Source: Holophagaceae bacterium | Lineage (GTDB): Bacteria > Acidobacteriota > Holophagae > Holophagales > Holophagaceae | DNA length: 13,921 nt | Direction of reading: 5' to 3' | Assembly: GCA_025353305.1 (NCBI GenBank) | Contig: JANXQX010000120.1 | Span: 1-13,921, forward strand | Shown here: positions 7,574 through 13,921 of the stretch, one piece after another | Numbering within the stretch: the first letter of the stretch is position 1 | How the letters are laid out: each line of letters starts with the position of its first letter | The notes under the pieces: generated by a model | Told to the model about the DNA's origin: nothing | The model's database searches: none | What the model saw: only the letters and a program-made list of their open reading frames with translations | Made by a program: the position numbers and the translations under genes

Positions 7574-8119
7574 CTATTGACCCAGCGCGGTGGGCAGGCC
7601 GTCAATGCTGCGCAGGTTCTTTTCCTGGCGGTAGGCCTCCAGGCCTTCCTCCCCTTTGGTTTCCGCCCACTGGATGATCTTGTCGCGTTCCGCACGGAAG
7701 TCCATGAAAGGCACGCCATCGCCGCAGGAAGTCTGCACATGGTCAAGGTCGACCAGGATGATCTGGCGGGCGCCGGGCAGATCTGCGAAGCGAGGCTTCA
7801 GCTGATCCCATTCGGCGCTGCCCCTCAGCACCGCGCGGCCCTGTCCATAGAGGCGCAAGATGAGCGGTGGCCCTTCGAACGCGCAGAACATGATCGTGAT
7901 GCGGCCATTCTCCAGCAAGTGGGCCGAAGTCTCGTTGCCGCTGCCGGTGAGATCCAGGTAGGCCACCCGTCCTGGAGCCAGCACCCGGAAGGCATCGCGG
8001 CCTTTGGGCGACAGGTTCACATGGCCGCTCTGCACAGGCGCCGTGGCCACGAAGAAGACCCGCTGCCGCTCCAGAAAAGCCTGCAATTCAGGCGTCAGAT
8101 GATCCAGAACCTTGCCCAT
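7574..8119 (-). CDS. Pyridoxamine 5'-phosphate oxidase-like FMN-binding protein
   Basis: A 181-aa protein of the PNPOx-like split-barrel flavoprotein group. Its pattern is HVNLSPKG (33-40), GSGNET (59-64) followed by HLLENGRITIMFCAF (67-81), and near the C-terminus SCGDGVP (131-137) and NLRSIDGLP (168-176). These mark a widespread bacterial subgroup, often annotated 'pyridoxamine 5'-phosphate oxidase family protein', whose true reaction is mostly unknown. FMN (or F420/haem) binding and a redox or stress role are inferred from the fold; I do not claim vitamin B6 synthesis. No signal peptide is seen, so it is cytoplasmic. GGAGG lies seven bases before the start (plus-strand 8127-8131). It is divergent from the fluoride operon, whose leader begins about 80 bp away, and lies upstream of the amidohydrolase on the same strand. 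Confidence 0.88.
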   Translation of the reverse strand: MGKVLDHLTPELQAFLERQRVFFVATAPVQSGHVNLSPKGRDAFRVLAPGRVAYLDLTGSGNETSAHLLENGRITIMFCAFEGPPLILRLYGQGRAVLRGSAEWDQLKPRFADLPGARQIILVDLDHVQTSCGDGVPFMDFRAERDKIIQWAETKGEEGLEAYRQEKNLRSIDGLPTALGQ

Positions 8120-8202
8120 CCCTCTGCCTCCGGCGATTCTCCACTTTGCATGCCTAGGTTATTTCGAAGCGGCGGATTAGACTATGGAATCCACTTTTCT
8201 AC

Positions 8203-8352
8203 GGCGATGGTGTCCGCCTTTTAACCGCTCCCTGAGCTGCGCCGTCGTTGTAGAATCACCCTTCCTATCGAAGCCCGGCACGGCATAAGGGGCCATAACA
8301 GAACAGTCAGAAGAGCACTGACTATTCTGCAACGGCCCCTAATGACTCCTGC
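8203..8352 (+). ncRNA. Candidate fluoride (crcB) riboswitch with a long central insert
   Basis: The 5' half matches the crcB motif closely: GGCG (8203-8206), AUG (8207-8209), first P1 strand GGUGU (8209-8213), CGCC (8215-8218; pseudoknot partner of GGCG), then UUUUAACC and a small hairpin GCUC-CCU-GAGC (8227-8237). The 3' half AAUG-ACUCC-UGC (8341-8352) matches the usual end UGAUG-P1'-UAC. P1 would be GGUGU with ACUCC: four of five pairs, with one U-U mismatch. About 100 bases between the halves are far more than usual and contain a separate strong hairpin (8288-8340). The location, directly before a CLC-F fluoride antiporter, is where this riboswitch is expected. Alternative closing strand: CACC at 8257-8260 (four pairs with GGUG), which would make the aptamer short. 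I recognise the motif from memory; a covariance-model search would be decisive. Confidence 0.7.
8288..8340 (+). promoter_or_regulatory. Strong two-part hairpin inside the antiporter leader
   Basis: AGGGGCC (8288-8294) pairs with GGCCCCT (8334-8340). After an internal loop (AUAAC/GCAAC), AGAACAGTCAG (8300-8310) pairs with CTGACTATTCT (8318-8328) at ten of eleven positions around a 7-base loop. No T-run follows, so it is not a classic terminator. It may bring the distant riboswitch halves together as an extended P2 arm. Alternatively its GGCATAAGGGGCCATAAC start (8282-8299) may be a second, degenerate crcB-like motif. Confidence 0.6.
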
Positions 8353-8365
8353 ACTCTCTGAGGAG
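8346..8365 (+). promoter_or_regulatory. Ribosome-binding site of the antiporter with facing anti-SD strand
   Basis: AGGAG (8361-8365), seven bases before the ATG at 8373, is the ribosome-binding site. CTCCT (8346-8350) is its perfect complement ten bases upstream, and the same bases make up most of the proposed riboswitch P1' strand. If fluoride stabilises P1, CTCCT is held there and AGGAG is free; without fluoride CTCCT can mask AGGAG. This would be a translational ON switch. The pairing is seen in the sequence; the switching is inference. Confidence 0.55.
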
Positions 8366-8372
8366 CGTAGGC

Positions 8373-9614
8373 ATGGATACTCTGAAGCGAAGGCTGGGCT
8401 GGACTGTCTGGGATCTGGGCATGGGCTCCATGGTGGGCCTGCTTTCAGGTGCGGCCTCGGCGGGGTTTCTCTGGTTGCTGGGCCGGACGATCCACCTGAG
8501 ACAAGAGCAACTTTGGCTGCTCGCGCTGCTGCCGCTTTTCGGTCTTATTTCTGCATTTCTCTACCGGCGCTTCGGGAAGGAATCCGAGGGCGGGGGATCG
8601 CTGATTCTGGACGAGGTTCTCGAGTTCAAGGGCCGCGTGCCATCGCGCATGGCGCCGCTGGTGCTCGTCGGCACGCTGCTCACGCATCTCGGCGGCGGCA
8701 GCGCGGGCAGGGAAGGCACGGCCGTGCAGATGGGCGCGAGCCTTGCGCGATCCCTGGGCAAGCTGCCTTTCGCCTGGCTGGGGCTGAACAACTCCCGGCA
8801 GCGCCTGCTGCTCATGGCGGGCGTCTCCGCGGGGTTCGGCTCGCTCTTCGGAACGCCTGTGGCGGGCGCAATCTTCGGCATGGAAGTCATCGCCATCGGC
8901 AAGCTGCATTACGAGGGCATCGTCATCTGCGCGGCGGGTTCCTTGGTCGCCAATTGGGTGTGCCGGGGCCTTGGCGCCGATCCCATCCGCTACCTGGTTT
9001 CAGCGCCCGAATTCACCGGGTCCCTGGGCCTCAGGGTGGCGCTGTTCGCACTGCCCGTGGCCATCACGGCGGGTGTCTTTTCAGAGTTTTCCCACCGCCT
9101 GGCGCTGTGGACGAAGGCGAAGTTCGCAGATCGCTGGATGCTGCGGCCCGTGGTGGGAGGGGTGGCGGTCATCGCTCTGTTCCTGGTCCTGCGCGAGGAT
9201 GGCTACCTGAACCTGGGCCTCCCATTTCTTGATGGTATTTTCTTGCAACATGCGGCCATATCTCCCTGGGCCTTCGCCGCCAAGCTCCTCATTACTTGCG
9301 TGACCATCGGCTTCGGGTTCAAGGGCGGCGAAGTGACGCCGATCTTCGTCATCGGCGCCCTCCTGGGCGCGGCCTTGGCGCCCATTTTCCACGTGCCCAT
9401 TCCCTTCCTTGCGGCCATCGGTTTCATCACGCTCGCCGCCGCCGCCAGCAACACGCCCCTGGCCTCCATGGTCATGGGCATCGAACTCTTCGGCGCCGCT
9501 TTTGCGGGACCCTTGGCGGTTTCTTGTTTCCTGGCTTACGTGCTTGTCGGGCACCGGGGCATTTATGGCGGTCATCGCGTCCATACTGCCAAGCATGAGC
9601 AAGGAGATGCCTGA
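8373..9614 (+). CDS. clcF: CLC-F type fluoride/proton antiporter
   Basis: A 413-aa, strongly hydrophobic CLC-family protein of the inner membrane. CLC-F members export F- in exchange for H+ and protect enolase and pyrophosphatase from fluoride. Diagnostic features: GREGTAVQ (112-119) in place of the chloride-type GxEGP, with gating Glu114; a GGGSLI segment (73-78) where chloride CLCs have GSGIP; GFGFKGGEVTPIF (313-325); and the late helix TPLASMVMGIELFG (361-374). It is shorter than typical Cl- CLCs and has no cytoplasmic CBS domains, as usual for this branch. The start at 8373 has AGGAG seven bases upstream. It is the first gene of a three-gene unit: the stop overlaps the next start by one base (TGATG). 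The leader carries a candidate fluoride riboswitch. Fluoride specificity is inferred from motifs plus leader. Confidence 0.9.
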   Translation: MDTLKRRLGWTVWDLGMGSMVGLLSGAASAGFLWLLGRTIHLRQEQLWLLALLPLFGLISAFLYRRFGKESEGGGSLILDEVLEFKGRVPSRMAPLVLVGTLLTHLGGGSAGREGTAVQMGASLARSLGKLPFAWLGLNNSRQRLLLMAGVSAGFGSLFGTPVAGAIFGMEVIAIGKLHYEGIVICAAGSLVANWVCRGLGADPIRYLVSAPEFTGSLGLRVALFALPVAITAGVFSEFSHRLALWTKAKFADRWMLRPVVGGVAVIALFLVLREDGYLNLGLPFLDGIFLQHAAISPWAFAAKLLITCVTIGFGFKGGEVTPIFVIGALLGAALAPIFHVPIPFLAAIGFITLAAAASNTPLASMVMGIELFGAAFAGPLAVSCFLAYVLVGHRGIYGGHRVHTAKHEQGDA

Positions 9615-10825
9615 TGGCCGAAGATCGCTGGCTCAACCGCACTGTCTGGGGCATGGCTTTCACGAGCTTCCTCTCAGACCTGGGCCATGAAGCGCAAAGC
9701 ACGCTGCTGCCTTCCTTCATGGCTGCGCTGGGCCTGCCTCCGGCAGCCCTGGGGGCGGTGGAAGGCATTGCCGATGCGGCATCGAGTTTCATGAAGCTGG
9801 GCGCGGGCTGGTTTTCGGATCGCATCGGGAAACGCAAGGGCCTAGTGGTCTTCGGTTACGCGGCCACGGGACTGGCATCGGGTTTCATTGCCCTGGCCTC
9901 GGGCTTCCCTTTGATTCTTTTCGGGAAGTTCTTCGGATGGCTGGGGCGAGGCGTACGGGGACCATTGCGGGATGCCATCCTCACCGACAGCATCCCGGTG
10001 GATGCGCGGGGCAGGGCCTTCGGCTTCCATCGCGCGGGCGACACGCTTGGCGCAATTCTAGGGCCTGCGGTGGTGGTGGGGTTGCTGGCCTGGGGCGCGA
10101 AAGCAGGATTCCCGGCGATGTCCTGGAACCGCACCTTGATGATGTGGACGGTAGTGCCGGGGTTACTGTCGGCGCTGGCCTTCGCCTTGATGGTGACCGA
10201 ACGGGCGCGCTCCAAACCGAAGCTCCTTTCCTTCCGCCATGCGCTCAGGCAGATGCCCTCGAACTTCCGCGGTTATCTGGTGGGTGTCGGCATTTTCGGC
10301 GCGGGGGATTTCGCGCACACGCTGCTGATTCTGGCGGCAACCCAACTACTTTCCCCGCGCATGGGCGCCATGAAAGCCGCGACATTCGGCGCGGGGCTGT
10401 ACGTCCTTCACAATGTCATCTATGCATTCTCAACCTATCCCGCGGGCGCCATCGCGGACCGGTTCCGGACCCACCGGAAGGTGCTCGGTTTTGGCTATCT
10501 CGCGGGCATTTCGGTGCCATTGCTGCTCATCGGTTGTTTCGTGAAGGGTTGGAACAGCCTGCCACTCCTGGCGCTGGTCTTCTCCATCGCGGGTCTCGTG
10601 AACGGCATCCAGGACACCCTGGAAGGTGCGACGACGGCCGAAATGGCTCCAAGCGACCACCGTGGTCTTGCCTTCGGGTTGTTGGGTGGCGTGAATGGCC
10701 TGGGCGATCTGATTTCCAGCCTCTTGGTGGGCGCTTTGTGGACCCTGCACCCCGCCTGGGGCTTCGGCTACGCGGCAGCCTGCATGGGGGCCGGCGCCAC
10801 GGTCACCCTGGTAGGAAAAGATTGA
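9614..10825 (+). CDS. Major facilitator superfamily transporter
   Basis: A 403-aa MFS transporter, very hydrophobic and long enough for 12 transmembrane helices. Motif A of the N-terminal half is GWFSDRIGKRKG (65-76); its equivalent in the C-terminal half is GAIADRFRTHRK (278-289). The first helix carries charged residues in SDLGHE (21-26), and helix 4 contains RGVRGPLRDA (112-121), probably part of substrate or proton coupling. The family is broad, and the substrate cannot be read from sequence. The start overlaps the clcF stop by one base and has AAGGAG (9601-9606) seven bases upstream, so translation is probably coupled. The context (fluoride antiporter, candidate fluoride riboswitch) suggests a role under fluoride stress, for example moving another anion or toxic compound; this is inference. 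Confidence 0.9.
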   Translation: MAEDRWLNRTVWGMAFTSFLSDLGHEAQSTLLPSFMAALGLPPAALGAVEGIADAASSFMKLGAGWFSDRIGKRKGLVVFGYAATGLASGFIALASGFPLILFGKFFGWLGRGVRGPLRDAILTDSIPVDARGRAFGFHRAGDTLGAILGPAVVVGLLAWGAKAGFPAMSWNRTLMMWTVVPGLLSALAFALMVTERARSKPKLLSFRHALRQMPSNFRGYLVGVGIFGAGDFAHTLLILAATQLLSPRMGAMKAATFGAGLYVLHNVIYAFSTYPAGAIADRFRTHRKVLGFGYLAGISVPLLLIGCFVKGWNSLPLLALVFSIAGLVNGIQDTLEGATTAEMAPSDHRGLAFGLLGGVNGLGDLISSLLVGALWTLHPAWGFGYAAACMGAGATVTLVGKD

Positions 10826-12081
10826 TGAACTCCGCGAAGGGTTCAATCCTCCCTCTCTTTCTTGCCGCGACCCTTTGCGCCCACGCCCCAGAACAGGCCC
10901 GCCTTCATCGCTGGAGGGCCGATATCGACGCCTTCGCATCGCATTATTCACGAGGCCATCCGGTGCCCTTCCGCCACCTTTCCAAGCCGGAGTTCGAGCG
11001 GCGGGTGGAAGCCTTGAAACGGGATCTTCCGTCGCTTAAAGACCATGAGATCGCCGCGCGGTGGGCCAAGGTCGTCGCTGAGCTGGGGGACGAGCACACC
11101 GAAGTGGATTTTGACGCTGAGTTCGGGGCGCGGCGCCTGCCCATCGAGATCGAATCCTATGGTGATGGCACGTTTATCGTGGGAGCAACCGCGCCCTTCA
11201 AGGAGTTGCTCGGGGCACGCCTGGACCGGGTGGAGGGCCTGCCCTTGGATGACCTGCGGCACTCCCTGAAATCCTATGTCCCCTTCACCCAGGAGGGTTG
11301 GTTCCATCACGTCTTCGATGAGTCCTTCGGAATCTGGCCCCTCCTGATGGATGGGGCAGGCATCGTGAAGGTGAGTGCGTTCTGGACACTTGGGGGCATC
11401 GGGGCGGATGGCAAGCCATTTTCAATGCAGGTTCCGCTGGCCTCTGAATCCGCGATGCGGAGTTGGAAGTGGGAAGAGGTTCCTGGCTCGACAGCACTCA
11501 AGGATCAATATCCCCGTTCTGCCTATTATTTTCAGATCCTGGTTCAGGAGAAGGCAGTCTACTTCCGCTTGCGCAGTTGCGAAAATGACCGTCGGAAGCC
11601 CTTCAAGGGGGTACTGGCGGGCGCCCTGAAGGCCATCAGGGAATCCGGGGCGGAGAGGCTGCTGGTGGACCTGCGTGGCAATACCGGCGGAAGCGAGGCC
11701 CTGGTGGACCGACTGGTTACCGCGCTCCAGAAAGAACCCCGGCTGCGGGGAGCGGGGAATCTTGTGGTCCTGACGGATGCGGCGGTCTTTTCCGCCGCCG
11801 CGGTGGCGGCGTGGCGGCTGCGCCACGATGCGGGCGCCCTTCTGGTGGGTCAAACTTGCGGGGCCGGTGCCAACCACATCGGTGCCGTGGAAGATATCCG
11901 CCTTCCATCCGGCCGCATCGCCAGTTTTGGCACCCAGATCCACATCATCAACGAGGCTGCCCCGGAAGATTTCAAGTCACCCATCCTCCCTGATCTGGAG
12001 GCCCGTCTCACGCATCGGGATGTTCTCAAGGGCAGGGATCCTGTGGTTGAAGCTGCCCTTGGGATGTCGGCAGGTCGCTGA
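10825..12081 (+). CDS. Secreted S41-family peptidase-like protein
   Basis: A 418-aa protein related to the S41 (C-terminal processing/tricorn-like) serine peptidases. The N-terminus has a short hydrophobic leader (about 7-19, ending CAHA) fitting a signal peptide. GDEHT (88-92) corresponds to the family's GDGHT segment. LLVDLRGNTGGSEALVDRL (279-297) is the hallmark D-x-R-x-N-x-G-G strand. TDAAVFSAAAVAAW (317-330) holds the candidate nucleophile Ser323. No clear CtpA-type PDZ domain is seen, and a Ser-Lys dyad is not evident; family members without it use a tricorn-like tetrad. The start is placed at 10825, where the ATG overlaps the MFS stop by one base (TGATG) with AGGA eight bases upstream. 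The frame stays open upstream but runs inside the MFS gene. It ends 7 bp from the convergent cytochrome gene. Its role in a fluoride operon is unknown. Confidence 0.85.
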   Translation: MNSAKGSILPLFLAATLCAHAPEQARLHRWRADIDAFASHYSRGHPVPFRHLSKPEFERRVEALKRDLPSLKDHEIAARWAKVVAELGDEHTEVDFDAEFGARRLPIEIESYGDGTFIVGATAPFKELLGARLDRVEGLPLDDLRHSLKSYVPFTQEGWFHHVFDESFGIWPLLMDGAGIVKVSAFWTLGGIGADGKPFSMQVPLASESAMRSWKWEEVPGSTALKDQYPRSAYYFQILVQEKAVYFRLRSCENDRRKPFKGVLAGALKAIRESGAERLLVDLRGNTGGSEALVDRLVTALQKEPRLRGAGNLVVLTDAAVFSAAAVAAWRLRHDAGALLVGQTCGAGANHIGAVEDIRLPSGRIASFGTQIHIINEAAPEDFKSPILPDLEARLTHRDVLKGRDPVVEAALGMSAGR

Positions 12082-12088
12082 AGCAGCA

Positions 12089-12505
12089 TTATTCCGGCTT
12101 GTGCTCCAGTGTCCGGAGGTAGAGCACCACCTGGTTGATCTGAGGATCCGACAGGGTGTGGCCCCAGGGGGGCATCAGGGCGGAGAGGCCCACGCCTGCG
12201 CCACCACGGCGGATGGCATCGGCCAGCTCTGCGTCGGTCTTTTTCTTCTGGAACGCGGGACTGGAGTAGTCGCGTGGATGAGGATCGAGATTAAAGGCAT
12301 TGAAGCCATCCCCGGCGCCTCCTTCACCGTGGCAGAGCATGCAGTAGCGCCGGTAGGTTTCCCTTCCGAGCTGGAGTTCGTAGCTGAGGGGGATGCCTTC
12401 GGCCGCCGCGGGGGCGATTGCGGCGACGGGAGGGACTTCCTTGTTTTTCTTGGAACAACCCATCAGCGAGATCATCGCCAGGGCCAGCAGGAGTGAGCGG
12501 TTCAT
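12089..12505 (-). CDS. Monohaem c-type cytochrome lipoprotein
   Basis: A 138-aa exported lipoprotein. MNRSLLLALAMISLMGC is a lipoprotein signal with lipobox LMGC (lipidated Cys17), followed by a Lys/Pro/Ala-rich linker. CMLCH (55-59) binds one haem c; the likely sixth ligand is Met111 in ALMPPWGHTLS. The CHGEGGAGDG and PHPRDY segments resemble the small monohaem cytochrome subunits of membrane quinol:cytochrome c oxidoreductases, including alternative complex III; a role as membrane-anchored electron carrier is inferred. The start at 12505 is chosen over the longer open frame because the lipoprotein signal begins here, GGAGG lies six bases upstream (plus-strand 12512-12516), and the ATG overlaps the stop of the multihaem gene by one base (TGATG). 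It is translated directly after its larger partner. Confidence 0.93.
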   Translation of the reverse strand: MNRSLLLALAMISLMGCSKKNKEVPPVAAIAPAAAEGIPLSYELQLGRETYRRYCMLCHGEGGAGDGFNAFNLDPHPRDYSSPAFQKKKTDAELADAIRRGGAGVGLSALMPPWGHTLSDPQINQVVLYLRTLEHKPE

Positions 12506-13921
12506 CACTTGCCTCCACCGGGTTTCTGGGCGCCCGCGGCACGCAGGGTCCCAAGGTAGGCGGTCAGCCGTAAAGCGTCCGTATCGGTGAAGCCGTAGTT
12601 CGGGCAACGCACATCGGCGCGCCAGCTCTGGGGGCCCTTGAGCCACTTGAACACCCAACCGGGCTTGAGCCGCGAGGAGGCATCGGTGAGTGGGGGACCG
12701 TAGTATCCTCCGGAACCGCCCACGATGTGGCAGGCCCGGCAGCCATTGCTCACGAAGAGATGCTGTCCTTCGGCCGCGTTCTGATCCGAGGCGGGCCGAC
12801 CTGCGAAGGGGTCTTCTGGAATGGCCGGGTTGACGTAGAAACTTGTTATCGCATCGGCCAGTTTCTCAGCTTCGTCACGCGGGATCCGGAAGATCGGCAT
12901 GCGTTCTTCCAGGATGGGCCTGATGGTGAAGGAGACCATCAGGTAATTGACTAGCCAATCACGCTTGACTTTGCTGCCTTCGAACGTAAGCGGAGCGGTC
13001 GAGATGTCGCCTCCCTGGGTCCCGATCTGGTGGCAGGACAGGCAGCGGTACTGCTGGACCAGCTTGCCGATGGCACCCCCCGGGATGGGCGAGGGGGTTC
13101 CGCTTGCACCCGGATGGTAGGCTTCGGGAACCGGCTGGGAGCCGAGCGACAGCAGCGCGGTGACGATGGCCCGGGTGTCCTCGCCTTTGAATCCGTAGGT
13201 CGGCATTTTGAGCCCGGCGCTGAAGGAACGTGGGTCCGTGAGTTTGGCGGCGGCCCAGGCTGGAAGCGTCCTGCTGAGATCTGCCCTTCGGCCGAAATCG
13301 AGTGATGCGGCCCGCTTGTCGCCAAGGCCGTTGAGGTCTGGCCCGAACTTCTCCTTGATGGTGCCCTGGCCGGGATCATGGCAGGAGAAGCAGCCGAGGC
13401 TGCGGAAAGCCTTCGCTCCTTTTTCAGCAAGAGTCTGATTGACATGCAGCGGGTTGAGAAGTCCATCAGGGGCGCCGAAGTCCTTGAATTCAGATTCAAA
13501 GTAGGCGACCAGATCCCGCGATTCCGAATCCGATAAATGGTACCGGGGCATCCGGGTTTCTGGCGAAAAGGCGTGGGGATCGCGGATGAAGGCCAGGAGC
13601 CAGCCCCGCGAGGCCATGGAGGCGACCTTGGAGAGCTCCGGAGCCGAGCCGTTGCCCTTGCCTTCGACCGTGTGGCAGGAGATGCATCTGGATTCGGAGA
13701 ATACTTTCTTCCCGTTGACCGCATCGCCAGGCGCCTCCGCAGACGCGGCCGCCACGGCCGCCGCCAATTCAGGTTTCACTGGCCGGGAGAACAGATAGTT
13801 GGCCAGTTCCTCGATCTGCTGCGCGTCCAATGCGAAATTCGGCATGGTCGAGTTCGGATCCATGGCGCGCGGATCTTTCAACCATTGGCGCACCCATTCG
13901 CCGCCGGTCTTGACCGCGATG
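12505..13921 (-). CDS. Multihaem c-type cytochrome (5' end outside the window)
   Basis: A partial gene; about 470 codons are visible and the frame continues without interruption to the window edge. The visible part begins IAVKTGGEW; the GTG at 13893 is an internal Val, not a start. It is a string of monohaem cytochrome c modules of about 100 residues. Counting from that Val, haem sites are CISCH (70-74), CFSCH (168-172), CLSCH (284-288) and CRACH (385-389). Each is followed by an axial-ligand segment: MPRY (Met115), MPTYGF (Met230), MPIF (Met332) and, in the last, CPNYGF (Cys430). A leading STMPNF (Met17) belongs to a further haem module upstream of the edge, so at least five haems are likely. 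Conserved W-[LF]-K-[DG]-P segments accompany the modules. Periplasmic or membrane electron transfer is expected, with the overlapping lipoprotein cytochrome as partner. The complex cannot be named without the upstream genes. Confidence 0.92.
   Translation of the reverse strand, partial: IAVKTGGEWVRQWLKDPRAMDPNSTMPNFALDAQQIEELANYLFSRPVKPELAAAVAAASAEAPGDAVNGKKVFSESRCISCHTVEGKGNGSAPELSKVASMASRGWLLAFIRDPHAFSPETRMPRYHLSDSESRDLVAYFESEFKDFGAPDGLLNPLHVNQTLAEKGAKAFRSLGCFSCHDPGQGTIKEKFGPDLNGLGDKRAASLDFGRRADLSRTLPAWAAAKLTDPRSFSAGLKMPTYGFKGEDTRAIVTALLSLGSQPVPEAYHPGASGTPSPIPGGAIGKLVQQYRCLSCHQIGTQGGDISTAPLTFEGSKVKRDWLVNYLMVSFTIRPILEERMPIFRIPRDEAEKLADAITSFYVNPAIPEDPFAGRPASDQNAAEGQHLFVSNGCRACHIVGGSGGYYGPPLTDASSRLKPGWVFKWLKGPQSWRADVRCPNYGFTDTDALRLTAYLGTLRAAGAQKPGGGK

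Noticed and set aside
8373..9614. Chloride-type CLC channel
   Set aside because: GREGTAVQ replaces GxEGP and GGGSLI replaces GSGIP, which marks the fluoride branch; the leader resembles a fluoride riboswitch.
9937..10824. Open frame upstream of, and continuous with, the S41-like gene (would give a 714-aa protein)
   Set aside because: It runs inside the MFS gene in another frame, with Arg/Gly/His-rich shadow composition. The signal peptide, AGGA site and TGATG overlap place the start at 10825.
12506..12658. N-terminal extension of the lipoprotein cytochrome
   Set aside because: The 51 extra codons overlap the multihaem gene out of frame. The lipoprotein signal with LMGC begins exactly at 12505 behind a GGAGG site.
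13891..13893. GTG as the start of the multihaem cytochrome
   Set aside because: The frame stays open to the window edge with cytochrome-like sequence (TGGEWVRQWLKDP), and the module beginning there lacks its haem site. The gene therefore continues outside the window.

Overview
The window is a GC-rich stretch of a bacterial chromosome with tightly packed genes on both strands and no rRNA, tRNA, transposase or phage gene. An Acidobacteriota-like host (perhaps class Holophagae) is suggested by a Tat-signalled hydroxy-acid oxidase family protein, long multihaem c-type cytochromes with a haem lipoprotein, a long formate-THF ligase and hairpin repeats between genes. This is inference from gene content, not a phylogenetic result.

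Layout. At 1-1627 a probably exported FMN-dependent 2-hydroxy-acid dehydrogenase (244-1488) follows a short intergenic repeat. At 1628-3547 lies formate-tetrahydrofolate ligase (fhs), the entry step of formate into one-carbon metabolism. At 3548-4294 is a 747-bp non-coding stretch with a nested palindromic element and, directly before the next gene, 13 tandem heptamers. Tryptophanase (tnaA, 4295-5665) follows. It converges on an exported amidohydrolase (5794-7509, minus strand) that carries an NTF2/SnoaL-like domain at its C-terminus; a bidirectional terminator-like inverted repeat separates them. A PNPOx-like flavin protein (7574-8119, minus) lies upstream of the amidohydrolase and is divergent from the next block.

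The most striking block is 8203-12081. Three plus-strand genes are joined by TGATG stop/start overlaps: a CLC-F type fluoride/proton antiporter, a 12-TM-type MFS transporter and a secreted S41-peptidase-like protein. The leader before the antiporter contains both halves of a fluoride (crcB) riboswitch motif. They are separated by an unusually long insert with its own strong hairpin, and they end in a strand that can pair with the ribosome-binding site. This reads as a fluoride-responsive operon whose second and third genes have no obvious known role in fluoride resistance.

The right end (12089-13921, minus) holds two overlapping cytochrome genes: a multihaem c-type cytochrome that runs off the window (four CXXCH sites visible) and a monohaem lipoprotein. 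They probably belong to one membrane electron-transfer complex. In the last haem module of the large protein, the methionine expected as axial ligand is replaced by cysteine.
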